From positions 857,892 to 921,891 of the forward strand of contig JALGYY010000017.1 of the NCBI GenBank assembly GCA_025782575.1: DNA of 64,000 nucleotides. Direction: 5' to 3'. Under the pieces are notes generated by a model. That model worked only from the letters and a program-made list of their open reading frames with translations. It ran no database searches and was not told the DNA's origin. Within the stretch, counting starts at the first letter, position 1. Every line of letters begins with the position of its first letter. Source of the stretch: a bacterium (GTDB taxonomy: Bacteria > Orphanbacterota > Orphanbacteria > Orphanbacterales > Orphanbacteraceae). A program made the translations under genes and the position numbers. Below, piece by piece: positions 51,013 to 59,541 of this stretch.

Positions 51013-51417
51013 CTAAAACTGCTTTTCGTAATCGCTTTTGCTGAAGGGTTTGTCCGGCTTGGTAATCCAGTAGGTGTCGCCGTTTTTTTGGAGCTTTAGA
51101 CTCAGAAGGTCCTTACCGAGCAATTTCATAAGGAAGCCGACGGGAGTAAAGACCAGGTAGAACATGATGCCCAGCAGGAGCCTCGTGTTGAACCAGCCGA
51201 TGTAGTGGGCGACCTTGGTCAGCAGCCAGTGGAGCGGCCGGATGATGATCGGGAAGGTAATACTCGAAAGCAGGCCGTAAGCGGAAAGTCCGCTGAAGAT
51301 CTTCATGGCGGTCGGATGATGTCCGAATTTCCACTGGAGTCCCGCGATGATCCCGAAGAAAATAAACGCGATCAACGCGAACTTCCGAAGCTCTTTGGTA
51401 GTCACTGCCTGAGCCAT
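51013..51417 (-). CDS. SxtJ-like small membrane protein
   Basis: 134 residues with three to four hydrophobic segments (ALIAFIFFGIIAGL, ITFPIIIRPLHWLL, LLLGIMFYLVFTPVGFLM) and a polar C terminus ending DKPFSKSDYEKQF. This is the SxtJ family, small membrane proteins nearly always encoded beside an SxtI/NodU-type carbamoyltransferase. The SD is TAGGAG, whose TAG is the stop of the carbamoyltransferase gene, so translation is coupled. The 50-residue DUF5989 protein often found with this pair is not seen here. The name comes from saxitoxin clusters but does not imply toxin production. Confidence 0.82.
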   Translation of the reverse strand: MAQAVTTKELRKFALIAFIFFGIIAGLQWKFGHHPTAMKIFSGLSAYGLLSSITFPIIIRPLHWLLTKVAHYIGWFNTRLLLGIMFYLVFTPVGFLMKLLGKDLLSLKLQKNGDTYWITKPDKPFSKSDYEKQF

Positions 51418-51426
51418 TCCGGTCTC

Positions 51427-53250
51427 CTAGTCCAGCTCGAATTCAGAACGCCAGTCTGAATCGTCTTCCAGCGGCTTCTGCTCGGTCTTGGCCATCAGAA
51501 AACGGCCGAGAACGAGATAATCCATCTCAGTACGCATGAAACATCTGTACGCATCCGCCGGCGTACAGACGATCGGTTCACCACGCACATTGAACGATGT
51601 GTTGATGACCACCGCGCACCCCGTTTTCTCTTCGAATTTCTTGATCAGTCTGTAGTACCGCGGGTTCACCCGCTCATCGACCGACTGAATCCGCGCCGAG
51701 TAATCCACATGAGTAATCGCGGGCACGTCCGACTTGGGGATGTTCAGCTTCTGAATTCCGAACAGTTTGCGCTGGTCCTCGGACATCTTGATTTGACGAT
51801 CCTCAGTCACGTCGGCGACGAGAAGCATGTAAGGACTCGGCCTGTCGATCTGGAAATAGTCACTGATCCGATCTTCAGCCACCGTCGGTGCAAACGGCCG
51901 GAACGATTCCCGATATTTGATCTTCAGATTCATGGTCGACTGCATCTCAACTGAACGGGCATCGCCGATGATCGAACGGCCTCCGAGCGCGCGTGGGCCG
52001 AACTCCATTCGTCCCTGGAACCAGCCGACGACTTTTTCGTCCGCCATGACTCCCGCGACCTCGCCGTAGAGCTCCCCCTCTTCCAGTTTGCGATACGGGA
52101 TCTTGCGATCAGCAAGAAACTTCTCGATCTCTTCATCACCGAATTCAGGTCCAAGGTAGGAACCCCTCTGCGAATCGGTAGCGCCTACCTTGCGCTCATT
52201 GCCGAGGTACTTGTGCCAAGTAAAAATCGCCGCACCGAGCGCACCGCCCGCATCGCCGGCTGCCGGCTGAATCCAGATGTCATCGAAAATGCCGCTACGA
52301 AGGAGCTTGCCGTTCGCCACGCAGTTCAGCGCGACACCACCCGCCATGACGAGGTTCTTCATGCCCGTCTCCTGGCGGATGTGCTTCCCGATTCTGAGAA
52401 TGGCGATTTCGATCACTTCCTGAATCGAGCGGGCGAGGTCCATTTCACGCTGAGTGAGTTCGCTCTCCGGCTTCCGCGGGGGACCACCGAACAGCTCGGC
52501 GAACTTGTCATTCGTCATGGAGAGCCCCGACATATAATTGAAGTACTCCATGTTGAGACGAAACGAGCCGTCTTCATGGAGATCGATCAGATGCTCCAGA
52601 ATTGTATCGACATACTTCGGCTCACCATACGGCGCGAGACCCATCACTTTGTATTCGCCCGAGTTCACCCGGAATCCGGTGAAGTAGGTAAACGCCGAAT
52701 AGAGCAAGCCCAGTGAGTGGGGGAAATGGATTTCCTTCCAGATTCGCAGGTCGTTGTCTTTGCCGACACCGTAGCTCGTGGTCGTCCATTCGCCAACACC
52801 ATCTACGGTAAGAAAGGCCGCTTCTTGAAACGGTGAGGGATAGAAAGCCGATGCGGCGTGAGATTCATGATGCTCGGTGAAGAGTACTTTGCCACCGTAC
52901 TGCAGCTCCTTCCGGATGTGCTCCCGCATGAAAAGCTTGTCTTTCAGCCAGAGGGGCAGAGCCTTGATAACCGATCGAATCCCGAGGGGGGCTGTCGTGA
53001 CGTACGTCTCGAGGATTCGCTCAAACTTGGTAAACGGTCTGTCATAGAAGACGACGTAATCAACATCATCGATCGAGATCCCCGCTTCTTTCAGGCAATA
53101 CTCGACTGCGTTGATCGGGAATCCGAAGTCATGTTTCTTGCGCGTAAATCGCTCTTCCTGAGCGGCCGCGAACAGCTCGCCGTCCACTACAAGACAGGCT
53201 GCGCTGTCATGGTAGAAAGCAGAGAGTCCTAATATGTAGGTTTTTGCCAT
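51427..53250 (-). CDS. NodU/SxtI-type carbamoyltransferase
   Basis: 607 residues. N-terminal Kae1-like/ASKHA domain beginning YILGLSAFYHDSAACLVVDG, with HHESHAASAFYPSPF (metal-binding His pair) and GEYKVMGLAPYGEP; C-terminal YrdC-like carbamoyltransferase domain with GRMEFGPRALGGRSI and NTSFNVRGEPIVC. Such enzymes use carbamoyl phosphate and ATP to carbamoylate a hydroxyl of a small molecule or glycan. Start at 53250 has GGAG nine bases upstream. Operon with the SxtJ-like gene. No biosynthetic cluster surrounds it, so the acceptor may be a lipid or surface sugar. Confidence 0.92.
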   Translation of the reverse strand: MAKTYILGLSAFYHDSAACLVVDGELFAAAQEERFTRKKHDFGFPINAVEYCLKEAGISIDDVDYVVFYDRPFTKFERILETYVTTAPLGIRSVIKALPLWLKDKLFMREHIRKELQYGGKVLFTEHHESHAASAFYPSPFQEAAFLTVDGVGEWTTTSYGVGKDNDLRIWKEIHFPHSLGLLYSAFTYFTGFRVNSGEYKVMGLAPYGEPKYVDTILEHLIDLHEDGSFRLNMEYFNYMSGLSMTNDKFAELFGGPPRKPESELTQREMDLARSIQEVIEIAILRIGKHIRQETGMKNLVMAGGVALNCVANGKLLRSGIFDDIWIQPAAGDAGGALGAAIFTWHKYLGNERKVGATDSQRGSYLGPEFGDEEIEKFLADRKIPYRKLEEGELYGEVAGVMADEKVVGWFQGRMEFGPRALGGRSIIGDARSVEMQSTMNLKIKYRESFRPFAPTVAEDRISDYFQIDRPSPYMLLVADVTEDRQIKMSEDQRKLFGIQKLNIPKSDVPAITHVDYSARIQSVDERVNPRYYRLIKKFEEKTGCAVVINTSFNVRGEPIVCTPADAYRCFMRTEMDYLVLGRFLMAKTEQKPLEDDSDWRSEFELD

Positions 53251-53393
53251 CGTCTTGCTCCGAAAGGAGTTACACCCTTTCTTTTCGGCCGGAAATTGCG
53301 CTCCGATAGGTCGCACAGAGAAAATGAATCATATCATGCCTTTTGGTTCAAAAGGGGCGAAATCGGGTAGCTCTCTCCGCTACACTGGAGCCC

Positions 53394-54266
53394 ATGTTTC
53401 GTGACCCGACTCTTTCGCCGCCAACTAGCAGCAAGCGCCTGTTCGTCATCGGCCTGACCTGCCTGATCCTGCTTGCCGGATGCGGGCGGGCACTGCCGGA
53501 ACTGGATGATAGCGACCTCGGCGGCCGTGCCGGGACGATCCTTCTCTTTGATGGCTCCTCCGGCCGGCTCGTACGATCGGTCGGTCTTTCCCTCGCCAGA
53601 GAGAGAGAGTTTCAGGCGGGTGAGTTCATTCGCTATGTCACGCTGCCGGTGGCGATTGAAAAGCGCATTACCAACCCCGATGGATCGTTCGTCTGCCGGG
53701 ACGGAACCCCGGAGCCGACGACGGAACATGGCACCATCACACTCCGGCAGGCATTGGAGCTTCCCTGCCGATCCGTATTTCGTGAGATTCAGCGAAAGAT
53801 CCCGTGGTCTGAAATGATCGGGCATCTGGGCTCATTCGGATTCGGGAGCCCTACAGAGCTGGGCGGTCCTCTCGAAAAACCGGGAACGATTCCCGATCGG
53901 CTTAGCGGCGAGCAGGCGTGGGAACTCTGGAGCTGCGTCGACCTCCGCGTGACGCCGCTCCAGATGGGCGCCTATTTCGCCCGACTCCATAGGGGTGACC
54001 TTCCCCTCCGGCCGGAAACCCTTCAAACTGTGGGAGATCTTACACGGGGTGAATCGGCCGGCGAGTATCGCGACCACGGATTCGCTTACGCCTGGGCCGC
54101 ATCCTATCTGGAGGGCCCCTCCGGACCACTTACCGCTTTCTTTTTTCTGCTCGGACACGAAGACGACACCGGCCGGGAGATCGCGACCCAGTTGCTCAGA
54201 ACCTGGGCGGGAAGGTCCGGCTGTTCCCTGCACCAAGGAGATAACGGAACGCATGCTGAATCGTGA
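53394..54266 (+). CDS. Lipoprotein with degenerate PBP-transpeptidase-like domain
   Basis: 290 residues, GGAG four bases before the ATG; signal peptide and lipobox LLAGC (~27). The mature domain follows penicillin-binding transpeptidases: GTILLFDGSSGRLVRSVGL, ITLRQALELPCRSVFREI, MIGHLGSFGFGSPTEL, and VTPLQMGAYFARLHRGD. The catalytic S-x-x-K after the first strand is replaced (AGEFIRY), the S-x-N position reads PCRS, and no K-T/S-G triad is seen, so it is probably non-catalytic. Overlaps the isochorismatase gene by 14 bases. Possible regulator or scaffold of cell-wall synthesis (inference). Confidence 0.7.
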   Translation: MFRDPTLSPPTSSKRLFVIGLTCLILLAGCGRALPELDDSDLGGRAGTILLFDGSSGRLVRSVGLSLAREREFQAGEFIRYVTLPVAIEKRITNPDGSFVCRDGTPEPTTEHGTITLRQALELPCRSVFREIQRKIPWSEMIGHLGSFGFGSPTELGGPLEKPGTIPDRLSGEQAWELWSCVDLRVTPLQMGAYFARLHRGDLPLRPETLQTVGDLTRGESAGEYRDHGFAYAWAASYLEGPSGPLTAFFFLLGHEDDTGREIATQLLRTWAGRSGCSLHQGDNGTHAES

Positions 54267-54792
54267 TGAATGTCTGCTGCTCATTGTCGATGTGCAGGAG
54301 AGGCTCTTTCCCCATATCGACGGGAGCGAGGCGCTCGGGGAGTCGATCCGGCGAGCGGCGAAAGGGGCGGCCATTCTCGGTCTGCCCATAGTTGTAACGG
54401 AGCAGTACACGAAAGGACTCGGCCCGACGATCGATCTTCTACGAAAAGAACTCGATTCGTACTCACCCATCGAAAAGATGAGCTTCTCCTGCATGGGCGA
54501 GCCTGCGATTGTCAAGGTGCTGAAAGACCTCGGCCGGCGGCAGGTACTCCTGACAGGCATCGAAACGCATGTATGCGTTTACCAGACCGCTTGCGATCTT
54601 CTTGAAAACGGCTACGAAGTGAGTGTCGTCACTGACTGCGTCTCTTCTCGGACAGCGTCCAACAGGGAACTCGCCATCCATCGGATGGAGAGGCTCGGCG
54701 CCTCCCTCACTTCGCTAGAAATGGCGCTCTTCGAACTCATGCGAGTCTCGGGTACGTCTGAATTCAAGGAAATTTCGCGACTGATCAAGTAG
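54253..54792 (+). CDS. Isochorismatase-family hydrolase
   Basis: 179 residues. Cys-hydrolase triad pattern: Asp in LLIVDVQERLF (~13), Lys in PIEKMSFSC (~76), Cys in TGIETHVCVYQTA (~110). YcaC/isochorismatase-like proteins hydrolyse amides or related small molecules; substrate unknown. Start at ATG 54253 overlaps the preceding lipoprotein gene, with AAGGAG about twelve bases upstream; the frame is open further 5' but that part shadows the lipoprotein. Cytosolic. Confidence 0.88.
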   Translation: MLNRDECLLLIVDVQERLFPHIDGSEALGESIRRAAKGAAILGLPIVVTEQYTKGLGPTIDLLRKELDSYSPIEKMSFSCMGEPAIVKVLKDLGRRQVLLTGIETHVCVYQTACDLLENGYEVSVVTDCVSSRTASNRELAIHRMERLGASLTSLEMALFELMRVSGTSEFKEISRLIK

Positions 54793-54794
54793 TC

Positions 54795-54821
54795 AAAAAA
54801 AGGGGCCGCAGCAGAATGCTG
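54795..54821 (-). terminator. Weak terminator of the M50 protease gene
   Basis: Minus strand CAGCA-TTC-TGCTG (54809-54821), then CGGCCCC and seven Ts (54795-54801). The gap between stem and T-run makes it atypical. Confidence 0.4.
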
Positions 54822-54835
54822 GTGAGAAATTCGAG

Positions 54836-55471
54836 CTAGAAACCGAGAAGCATACCGGCGACGTACTGATAGATAGGGGTGATTACCCTCCGGAACAGAC
54901 CGAGATAGAGAAGTGCGACGAGTATGTAGAAACCATAAGGCTCCAGTTGATAGTAGACGCGGGCCGCCTCTCTCGGAATGAAGGGAATAATCACGCGGGA
55001 CCCGTCGAGCGGCGGGATCGGTACCATGTTGAATGTGGCGAGAACAATATTGATCGCTACGGCATAGACGAGGGCGTGAACAAGAAAAGGGCTCGCGTCG
55101 AGATCAAAGAGAAAAACAACGCGAAAGAGAATGGCCGCGATCAGCGCGAGGATGATGTTGGTAATGGGACCTGCGATTCCGACGATCGCCATCCCTTTCG
55201 CCGGGTTCTTGAAATAGCGGGGATCCACCGGAACCGGCTTCGCCCACCCGAACAGAAACCCGCCGAGAAAATGGCTCATCAACGGAACGAGGATCGTCCC
55301 GATCGGGTCAACATGGGAGATCGGATTCAATGTGAGTCGGCCTCTGTCCTTCGCGGTTGGGTCGCCAAGTCGGAGTGCGGTCCACCCGTGGGCAATCTCA
55401 TGCAGCACGATGGAAAACATGAGAATCAGAATTCGTGTAATCGCTTCCATATGGTGGAACAGCCTACTCAT
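54836..55471 (-). CDS. M50 site-2-protease-like membrane metalloprotease
   Basis: 211 residues, five to six membrane helices. Zinc motif HEIAHGW (H-E-x-x-H) in the first helix after IVLHE, GRLTLNPISHVDPIGT, the FGWAKPVPVDPRYFKNP loop, and the third ligand in NMVPIPPLDGSR. This is the compact group of S2P homologues without a PDZ domain, common in bacteria and of mostly unknown substrate. ATG 55471 is selected; ATG 55450 also fits the family N terminus and no clear SD decides. Divergent from the YigZ gene. Confidence 0.9.
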   Translation of the reverse strand: MSRLFHHMEAITRILILMFSIVLHEIAHGWTALRLGDPTAKDRGRLTLNPISHVDPIGTILVPLMSHFLGGFLFGWAKPVPVDPRYFKNPAKGMAIVGIAGPITNIILALIAAILFRVVFLFDLDASPFLVHALVYAVAINIVLATFNMVPIPPLDGSRVIIPFIPREAARVYYQLEPYGFYILVALLYLGLFRRVITPIYQYVAGMLLGF

Positions 55472-55512
55472 GGAGGGCCGGGAGTGCAAGCGCGCCGAGG
55501 GATGATCATTTG

Positions 55513-56142
55513 ATGAGCGATCCGGATACTTATTATTGCCCCACAGGTGAAGGGAGAGCCGAAACCAAAGTCAAGGGCTCCCGTTTTCTGGGAATCGTCT
55601 CCCCCGCTTCCACCGTGACTCAGGCGGAACAGATCCTTCGAGACCTCCAGAAGAAGTACTACGACGCGACCCATGTCTGTTTCGCCTGGCGGGTCGGGCA
55701 CGATGAAGAGCGGTTCGAGCGAGCCGCGGATGCGGGCGAACCGTCGGGAACGGCCGGAGCCCCGATCCTGGCCGCCATCGCCAGAACCGGCCTTACCGAT
55801 ACATTTGTTGCCGTGGTCCGATGGTACGGCGGCACAAAGCTGGGGACAGGCGGCCTCGCCCGGGCCTATGGCGAGTGCGCCGGCCTTGCTCTCGAGGACG
55901 CCCCTGGTGAAGCCCGAATCAGACGGACCACGATCGAAGTGACGGTTCCATACCCTCAGACCGGCCTTGTTCTCCGGCTTGCGGAGCGATTCGGCGCTAT
56001 CCCGGCGGAATCGGTTTACAGCGAAGATGTGATGATTCCGCTCGCGGTCCCCCTCTCCCGCCTGACCGGGCTGCACGAGGCCCTGATGGAAGCGACAGCG
56101 GGGGGTGCCGTGATCTTTCATCGGAAAAGCGGGGAGGAGTAG
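55513..56142 (+). CDS. YigZ/IMPACT-family protein
   Basis: 209 residues. N-terminal UPF0029/IMPACT domain with KVKGSRFLGIVSPAS, ATHVCFAWRVG, DAGEPSGTAGAPILAAI and VVRWYGGTKLGTGGLARAY; the C-terminal ~70 residues are the DUF1949-like ferredoxin fold. E. coli YigZ and eukaryotic IMPACT belong here; the IMPACT group modulates GCN2 in eukaryotes while the bacterial role is unclear (nucleic-acid or ribosome binding proposed). ATG 55513 follows GAGG. Length normal. Confidence 0.92.
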   Translation: MSDPDTYYCPTGEGRAETKVKGSRFLGIVSPASTVTQAEQILRDLQKKYYDATHVCFAWRVGHDEERFERAADAGEPSGTAGAPILAAIARTGLTDTFVAVVRWYGGTKLGTGGLARAYGECAGLALEDAPGEARIRRTTIEVTVPYPQTGLVLRLAERFGAIPAESVYSEDVMIPLAVPLSRLTGLHEALMEATAGGAVIFHRKSGEE

Positions 56143-56188
56143 CCGGATCTGAAGAAAACCCCTAGCTTATGGTGGAGGAGGATCGCGC

Positions 56189-56488
56189 TTGAACCGATGG
56201 GGTGAAAACCTGCGCGCCATGGGGATGGTCGTCCTGATCTGTACGGTTCTGCTATTTCCCTCGATCGGATTCCCGCTCGTACATCATCATCACCAGAACG
56301 ACAGCTCCGGCGGAGAGAAGTGCTCCCTCTGCATCGTCGCCTCTCTGTCCATACCGACCCCACCAGTTCAGGAGCATTGGGATTCTGATCGGGACAGTTC
56401 CGGCAATGTTGACCCGCCCGAGGCGACCCCGGTTCCCCCCTGTTCCCCCATCGTCCGTCACGGCTCGCGAGCCCCACCCTCCGCCTGA
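56189..56488 (+). CDS. His-rich exported DUF2946-like protein
   Basis: 99 residues from a TTG start with AGGAGGA seven bases upstream. One hydrophobic signal/anchor (AMGMVVLICTVLLFPSIGFP) followed by HHHHQ and GEKCSLCIVAS, then a Pro-rich tail. The His cluster plus C-x-x-C after a signal segment is typical of DUF2946-like proteins encoded with metal transporters. It opens a metal-uptake cluster (outer-membrane protein, binding protein, permease). Probably a periplasmic zinc or copper ligand; direct evidence is limited to the motifs. Confidence 0.65.
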   Translation: MNRWGENLRAMGMVVLICTVLLFPSIGFPLVHHHHQNDSSGGEKCSLCIVASLSIPTPPVQEHWDSDRDSSGNVDPPEATPVPPCSPIVRHGSRAPPSA

Positions 56489-56564
56489 TCGAATTCAGAT
56501 GTTCGGCACGAACATTTCGCACCGCCCGTTCCTGTACCAGAGACATCTCGATCAGGAGAATCCA

Positions 56565-57683
56565 ATGACCCGCCCATATATCGTTGTTGCCCTCATTCTT
56601 CCCTGGGTCTTGTTACCATGCTTCCATTCACTTGCCCAGGCTGAGAACAGAGCTCCCAAAGGCACTTCCCGCGACATGAATCCTGCGATAAGCGTGAATA
56701 CCATTCTTCTCTATTCTTCCGGTCTGAGCGAAGAGCATCAGCATGAAGAAGATGGGGAGACCGGTCACACTCACGGCGCTACAGGCGATGGATTCGCGAT
56801 TCAGGAGTCGGAACTTCAGCTTACTTCCTCAGTGGACGCCTACGCGAGAGCGGACATTATTCTTGCCATGCACGGAACCGAAGGGATCGAACTGGAGGAA
56901 GGGATACTCGAGACTACTTTTCTCCCACGAGGATTCGGTCTTCGGGCAGGCAAATTCTACGTCGATTTCGGAAAACATAATGCGCTGCACACTCATCAGT
57001 TTCCATTCGTAGAAAAGCCGGTGGCCTGGGCGGAGCTTTTCGGCGGTGAGGGGCTGAACGGTGCGGCGATCGAAGGCTCCTGGTTGACCCCGCTCCCCTG
57101 GTACGCGGAAGTGACCGGAACCGCGTTCCCTCTTATTGATGTGATCTACGGTGGCACAGAGATTCCGGAGAACAAGTGGGGCGGCGGCGGGCGGCTTCGT
57201 CAATTATGGGAACCGAGCCTCCGATCGACCTTTGACCTCGGAATCTCCTACGCCGGAGGGGAGCATGAGACAGAGGACGGCCATCGCCACCTGATCGGAT
57301 TGGATGGGACATGGAAGTGGACCGGCCCGGGGGCGAATCCGATGTACTTCGAGTTTCAAGGGGAGTGGGTACGCCGGGTCGACGATCGAAGCGCGGGAAC
57401 AATCGAAGAGGACGGATTTTTCGTACACGGCCTGACTCGTTTGAGCAGACGTTTTCGGGCGGGGGCTCGCTTCGATCTCTACAGCCCGACCGAAAATGAA
57501 CACGACGTAAGCGATACGGCAGAGAACGTATCGACAACCACACTCTCTCTCGCGTTCGTGCCGAGCGAGTTTCAGGCATGGCGCGTCGAGTACTTATTCC
57601 GGGATGACGGACACCAATCCGATCACGGTGTGCGTGCTCAGGCGAACTTCACTATGGGGAGCCACCCCGCCCACCGGTATTAG
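56565..57683 (+). CDS. Outer-membrane protein of the zinc-uptake cluster
   Basis: 372 residues from ATG 56565 (AGGAG seven bases upstream). Signal peptide ends near SLAQAE (~26). A His-rich stretch (EEHQHEEDGETGHTHG, ~55-70) precedes a barrel-like region with many aromatic strands (FGLRAGKFYVDFGKHNALH, HRHLIGLDGTWKW, WRVEYLFRDDGHQSDHG). Barrels of this kind with His-rich loops are found with ZnuA/B-type genes in several diderm phyla and are proposed zinc-selective porins. Ten bases before the binding-protein gene. Zinc specificity is inferred from context. Confidence 0.78.
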   Translation: MTRPYIVVALILPWVLLPCFHSLAQAENRAPKGTSRDMNPAISVNTILLYSSGLSEEHQHEEDGETGHTHGATGDGFAIQESELQLTSSVDAYARADIILAMHGTEGIELEEGILETTFLPRGFGLRAGKFYVDFGKHNALHTHQFPFVEKPVAWAELFGGEGLNGAAIEGSWLTPLPWYAEVTGTAFPLIDVIYGGTEIPENKWGGGGRLRQLWEPSLRSTFDLGISYAGGEHETEDGHRHLIGLDGTWKWTGPGANPMYFEFQGEWVRRVDDRSAGTIEEDGFFVHGLTRLSRRFRAGARFDLYSPTENEHDVSDTAENVSTTTLSLAFVPSEFQAWRVEYLFRDDGHQSDHGVRAQANFTMGSHPAHRY

Positions 57684-57692
57684 GAGGGTGTC

Positions 57693-58613
57693 ATGAAACG
57701 TATCCTGTTGACGATCATCCTGGCGGTTCTCATGTCAATCGTTCGGCCGGGAGTGACGCTTGCCAAGCTCAACATAATCGCCACACTTCCCGAGATCGGC
57801 GCTCTTGTCGAGGAAATAGGCGGTGATCGAGTAGAGGTGTTCTCACTCGCCAGAGGTGATGAGGATCCTCACGTCCTTCCTGCCAAACCGAGCCACAGCC
57901 GGCGCATGTTGCGGGCGGATCTGCTCGTATTCAATGGCCTGCAGCTTGAAGTGGGATGGCTGCCGCTCCTTATCCGTGGGGCGAGGAATCCCGACATCCG
58001 GTCTGGCGGCCGAGGGCATCTCGACCTTTCCGAGGCTGTTCGACCACTCGAGGTTCCGATGGGAGGGGCGGATCGAAGCGAGGGAGATGTCCATCCTGAA
58101 GGGAATCCGCACTATACGGTAGACCCGGTGATTTACCCCACTCTTGCCACCCTGATCACCGAACGCCTCACCCGGCTCGATCCTGACGGAACGGATTACT
58201 TTAAATCGAGATTGATCACGTTTATTGAAGACTGGCAGTCTCAGTTGGAGTCATGGAAGGAACGACTCCGGTTTCTGAGCGGGCTGGATGTGATCACATA
58301 CCATCAGCAGTGGGAATACTTCGCCCAATCGTTCGGAATGGCGATCGTCGACAAGATCGAAAACCGGCCGGGCATCCCCCCCTCCCCCCGACACCTGATC
58401 GATCTGGAGAATTGGATCGAGTCGGACGGTGTCCATTGGATTCTTTACTCGGATCTCGTTCACCCCGACTTGCCTGAGCGGCTCGGCGAGCGAGGCGGGT
58501 GCCGGGTCATCCGGCTTCCACAGTCGATCGGGAGCCGGGAAGGGACGGAATCACTGGTAAGCTGGTTCGAAACGATCGTTTCGATCTTCGAGGAGGCTCA
58601 CGGGGCACCATGA
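57693..58613 (+). CDS. ZnuA/MntA-type metal-binding ABC solute-binding protein
   Basis: 306 residues, cluster A-I substrate-binding protein. Signal peptide ends near TLAK (~25). Candidate metal ligands are His60 (EDPHVLPAKPS), His140 (GNPHYTVDP) and His204 (TYHQQWEYF), plus an acidic residue near YSDLVHPD. The His-rich loop seen in many ZnuA proteins is nearly absent, so zinc or manganese is possible; the His-rich neighbours favour zinc. SD AGGAGGG. It sits between the outer-membrane protein and the permease in one operon. Confidence 0.9.
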   Translation: MKRILLTIILAVLMSIVRPGVTLAKLNIIATLPEIGALVEEIGGDRVEVFSLARGDEDPHVLPAKPSHSRRMLRADLLVFNGLQLEVGWLPLLIRGARNPDIRSGGRGHLDLSEAVRPLEVPMGGADRSEGDVHPEGNPHYTVDPVIYPTLATLITERLTRLDPDGTDYFKSRLITFIEDWQSQLESWKERLRFLSGLDVITYHQQWEYFAQSFGMAIVDKIENRPGIPPSPRHLIDLENWIESDGVHWILYSDLVHPDLPERLGERGGCRVIRLPQSIGSREGTESLVSWFETIVSIFEEAHGAP

Positions 58614-58626
58614 TGGGAGAGCAGGG

Positions 58627-59454
58627 ATGGACCTGATTCATCTGATGGCGGCGCCGTTCGCGGCATGTGTCGTACTCGTCCTGATCCACGCCTATCTCGG
58701 AGGGCATGTCCTTCGTCGGGGGGTCGTTTTCGTCGATCTCGCCATGGCGCAATTCGCCGCAATGGGCGCCGCTCTCGGCATTTTTCTCGGCTTCGAGCAT
58801 GATTCCGTTTCCGGGTACGCCATGGGTCTCGGCTCGGCGCTTTTCGCCGCCGCCCTCTTTGCATGGTCGAGACGGAGCATCCCCAAAAATGTCCCTCACG
58901 AGGCCATTATCGGGATCGCCTACGTGGCCGCTTCCGCCGCGACGATCCTGATCGCCGACCGGGTTCCACACGGCGCCGAGCACCTGAAACATATGCTGGT
59001 CGGCTCCGTTCTCTGGGTCAGCTGGGGGGAAGTGGCGAAGACCGCCGCAATCTACGGCGCTCTCGGGCTCATCCTCTGGCGCTTTGACCGCCCTCTCACC
59101 AGAGTGAGCCGGGATCCTCTGAAAGCCCGGGCCGAAGGGATGAACCTCTTCTTCTGGGACTTTCTGTTCTACGCGATCTTCGCCGCTGTCGTCACCAGTT
59201 CTGTCCGGATCGCGGGTGTCCTGCTCGTTTTTACTTTGCTGATCGTTCCCTCGGTGTTTACGTCCCTCGTGGGGCAGAACGGACGGGGACGACTCCCCCT
59301 GGCCTGGGCATTCGGGATCTTGCTCAGCATGGCCGGAATGCTTATCTCCTATGGAACGGATCTCCCGACCGGCGCGACGATCGTGGTCGTTTTCGGCCTG
59401 GCGATCTTCGTTACTTCCCTGCTTCTCCAGGTGGCCCGGAGAAGCAAGGGCTGA
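58627..59454 (+). CDS. ZnuB-type ABC transporter permease
   Basis: 275 residues, about eight membrane helices, ABC-3 family of zinc/manganese/iron permeases: AYLGGHVLRRGVVFVDLAMAQ near the start (the helix contacting the ATPase), SSVRIAGVLLVFTLLIVPS in the C-terminal half. Thirteen bases after the binding-protein gene. The ATP-binding subunit normally encoded beside it is missing here and must be supplied from elsewhere. The next gene is an unrelated dehydrogenase. Confidence 0.9.
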   Translation: MDLIHLMAAPFAACVVLVLIHAYLGGHVLRRGVVFVDLAMAQFAAMGAALGIFLGFEHDSVSGYAMGLGSALFAAALFAWSRRSIPKNVPHEAIIGIAYVAASAATILIADRVPHGAEHLKHMLVGSVLWVSWGEVAKTAAIYGALGLILWRFDRPLTRVSRDPLKARAEGMNLFFWDFLFYAIFAAVVTSSVRIAGVLLVFTLLIVPSVFTSLVGQNGRGRLPLAWAFGILLSMAGMLISYGTDLPTGATIVVVFGLAIFVTSLLLQVARRSKG

Positions 59455-59541
59455 TAGACTGGATGGGTCCCGAGCAACCCGACTTGAGAAGGCCCGCCCT
59501 TTCCGGACGGCGTCCATTGATAGAAGAGGAGTCGAACGACG

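Noticed and set aside
51013-53250. Saxitoxin-type biosynthesis suggested by SxtI/SxtJ names
   Set aside because: Only the widespread carbamoyltransferase and its small membrane partner are present; no other toxin-pathway genes.
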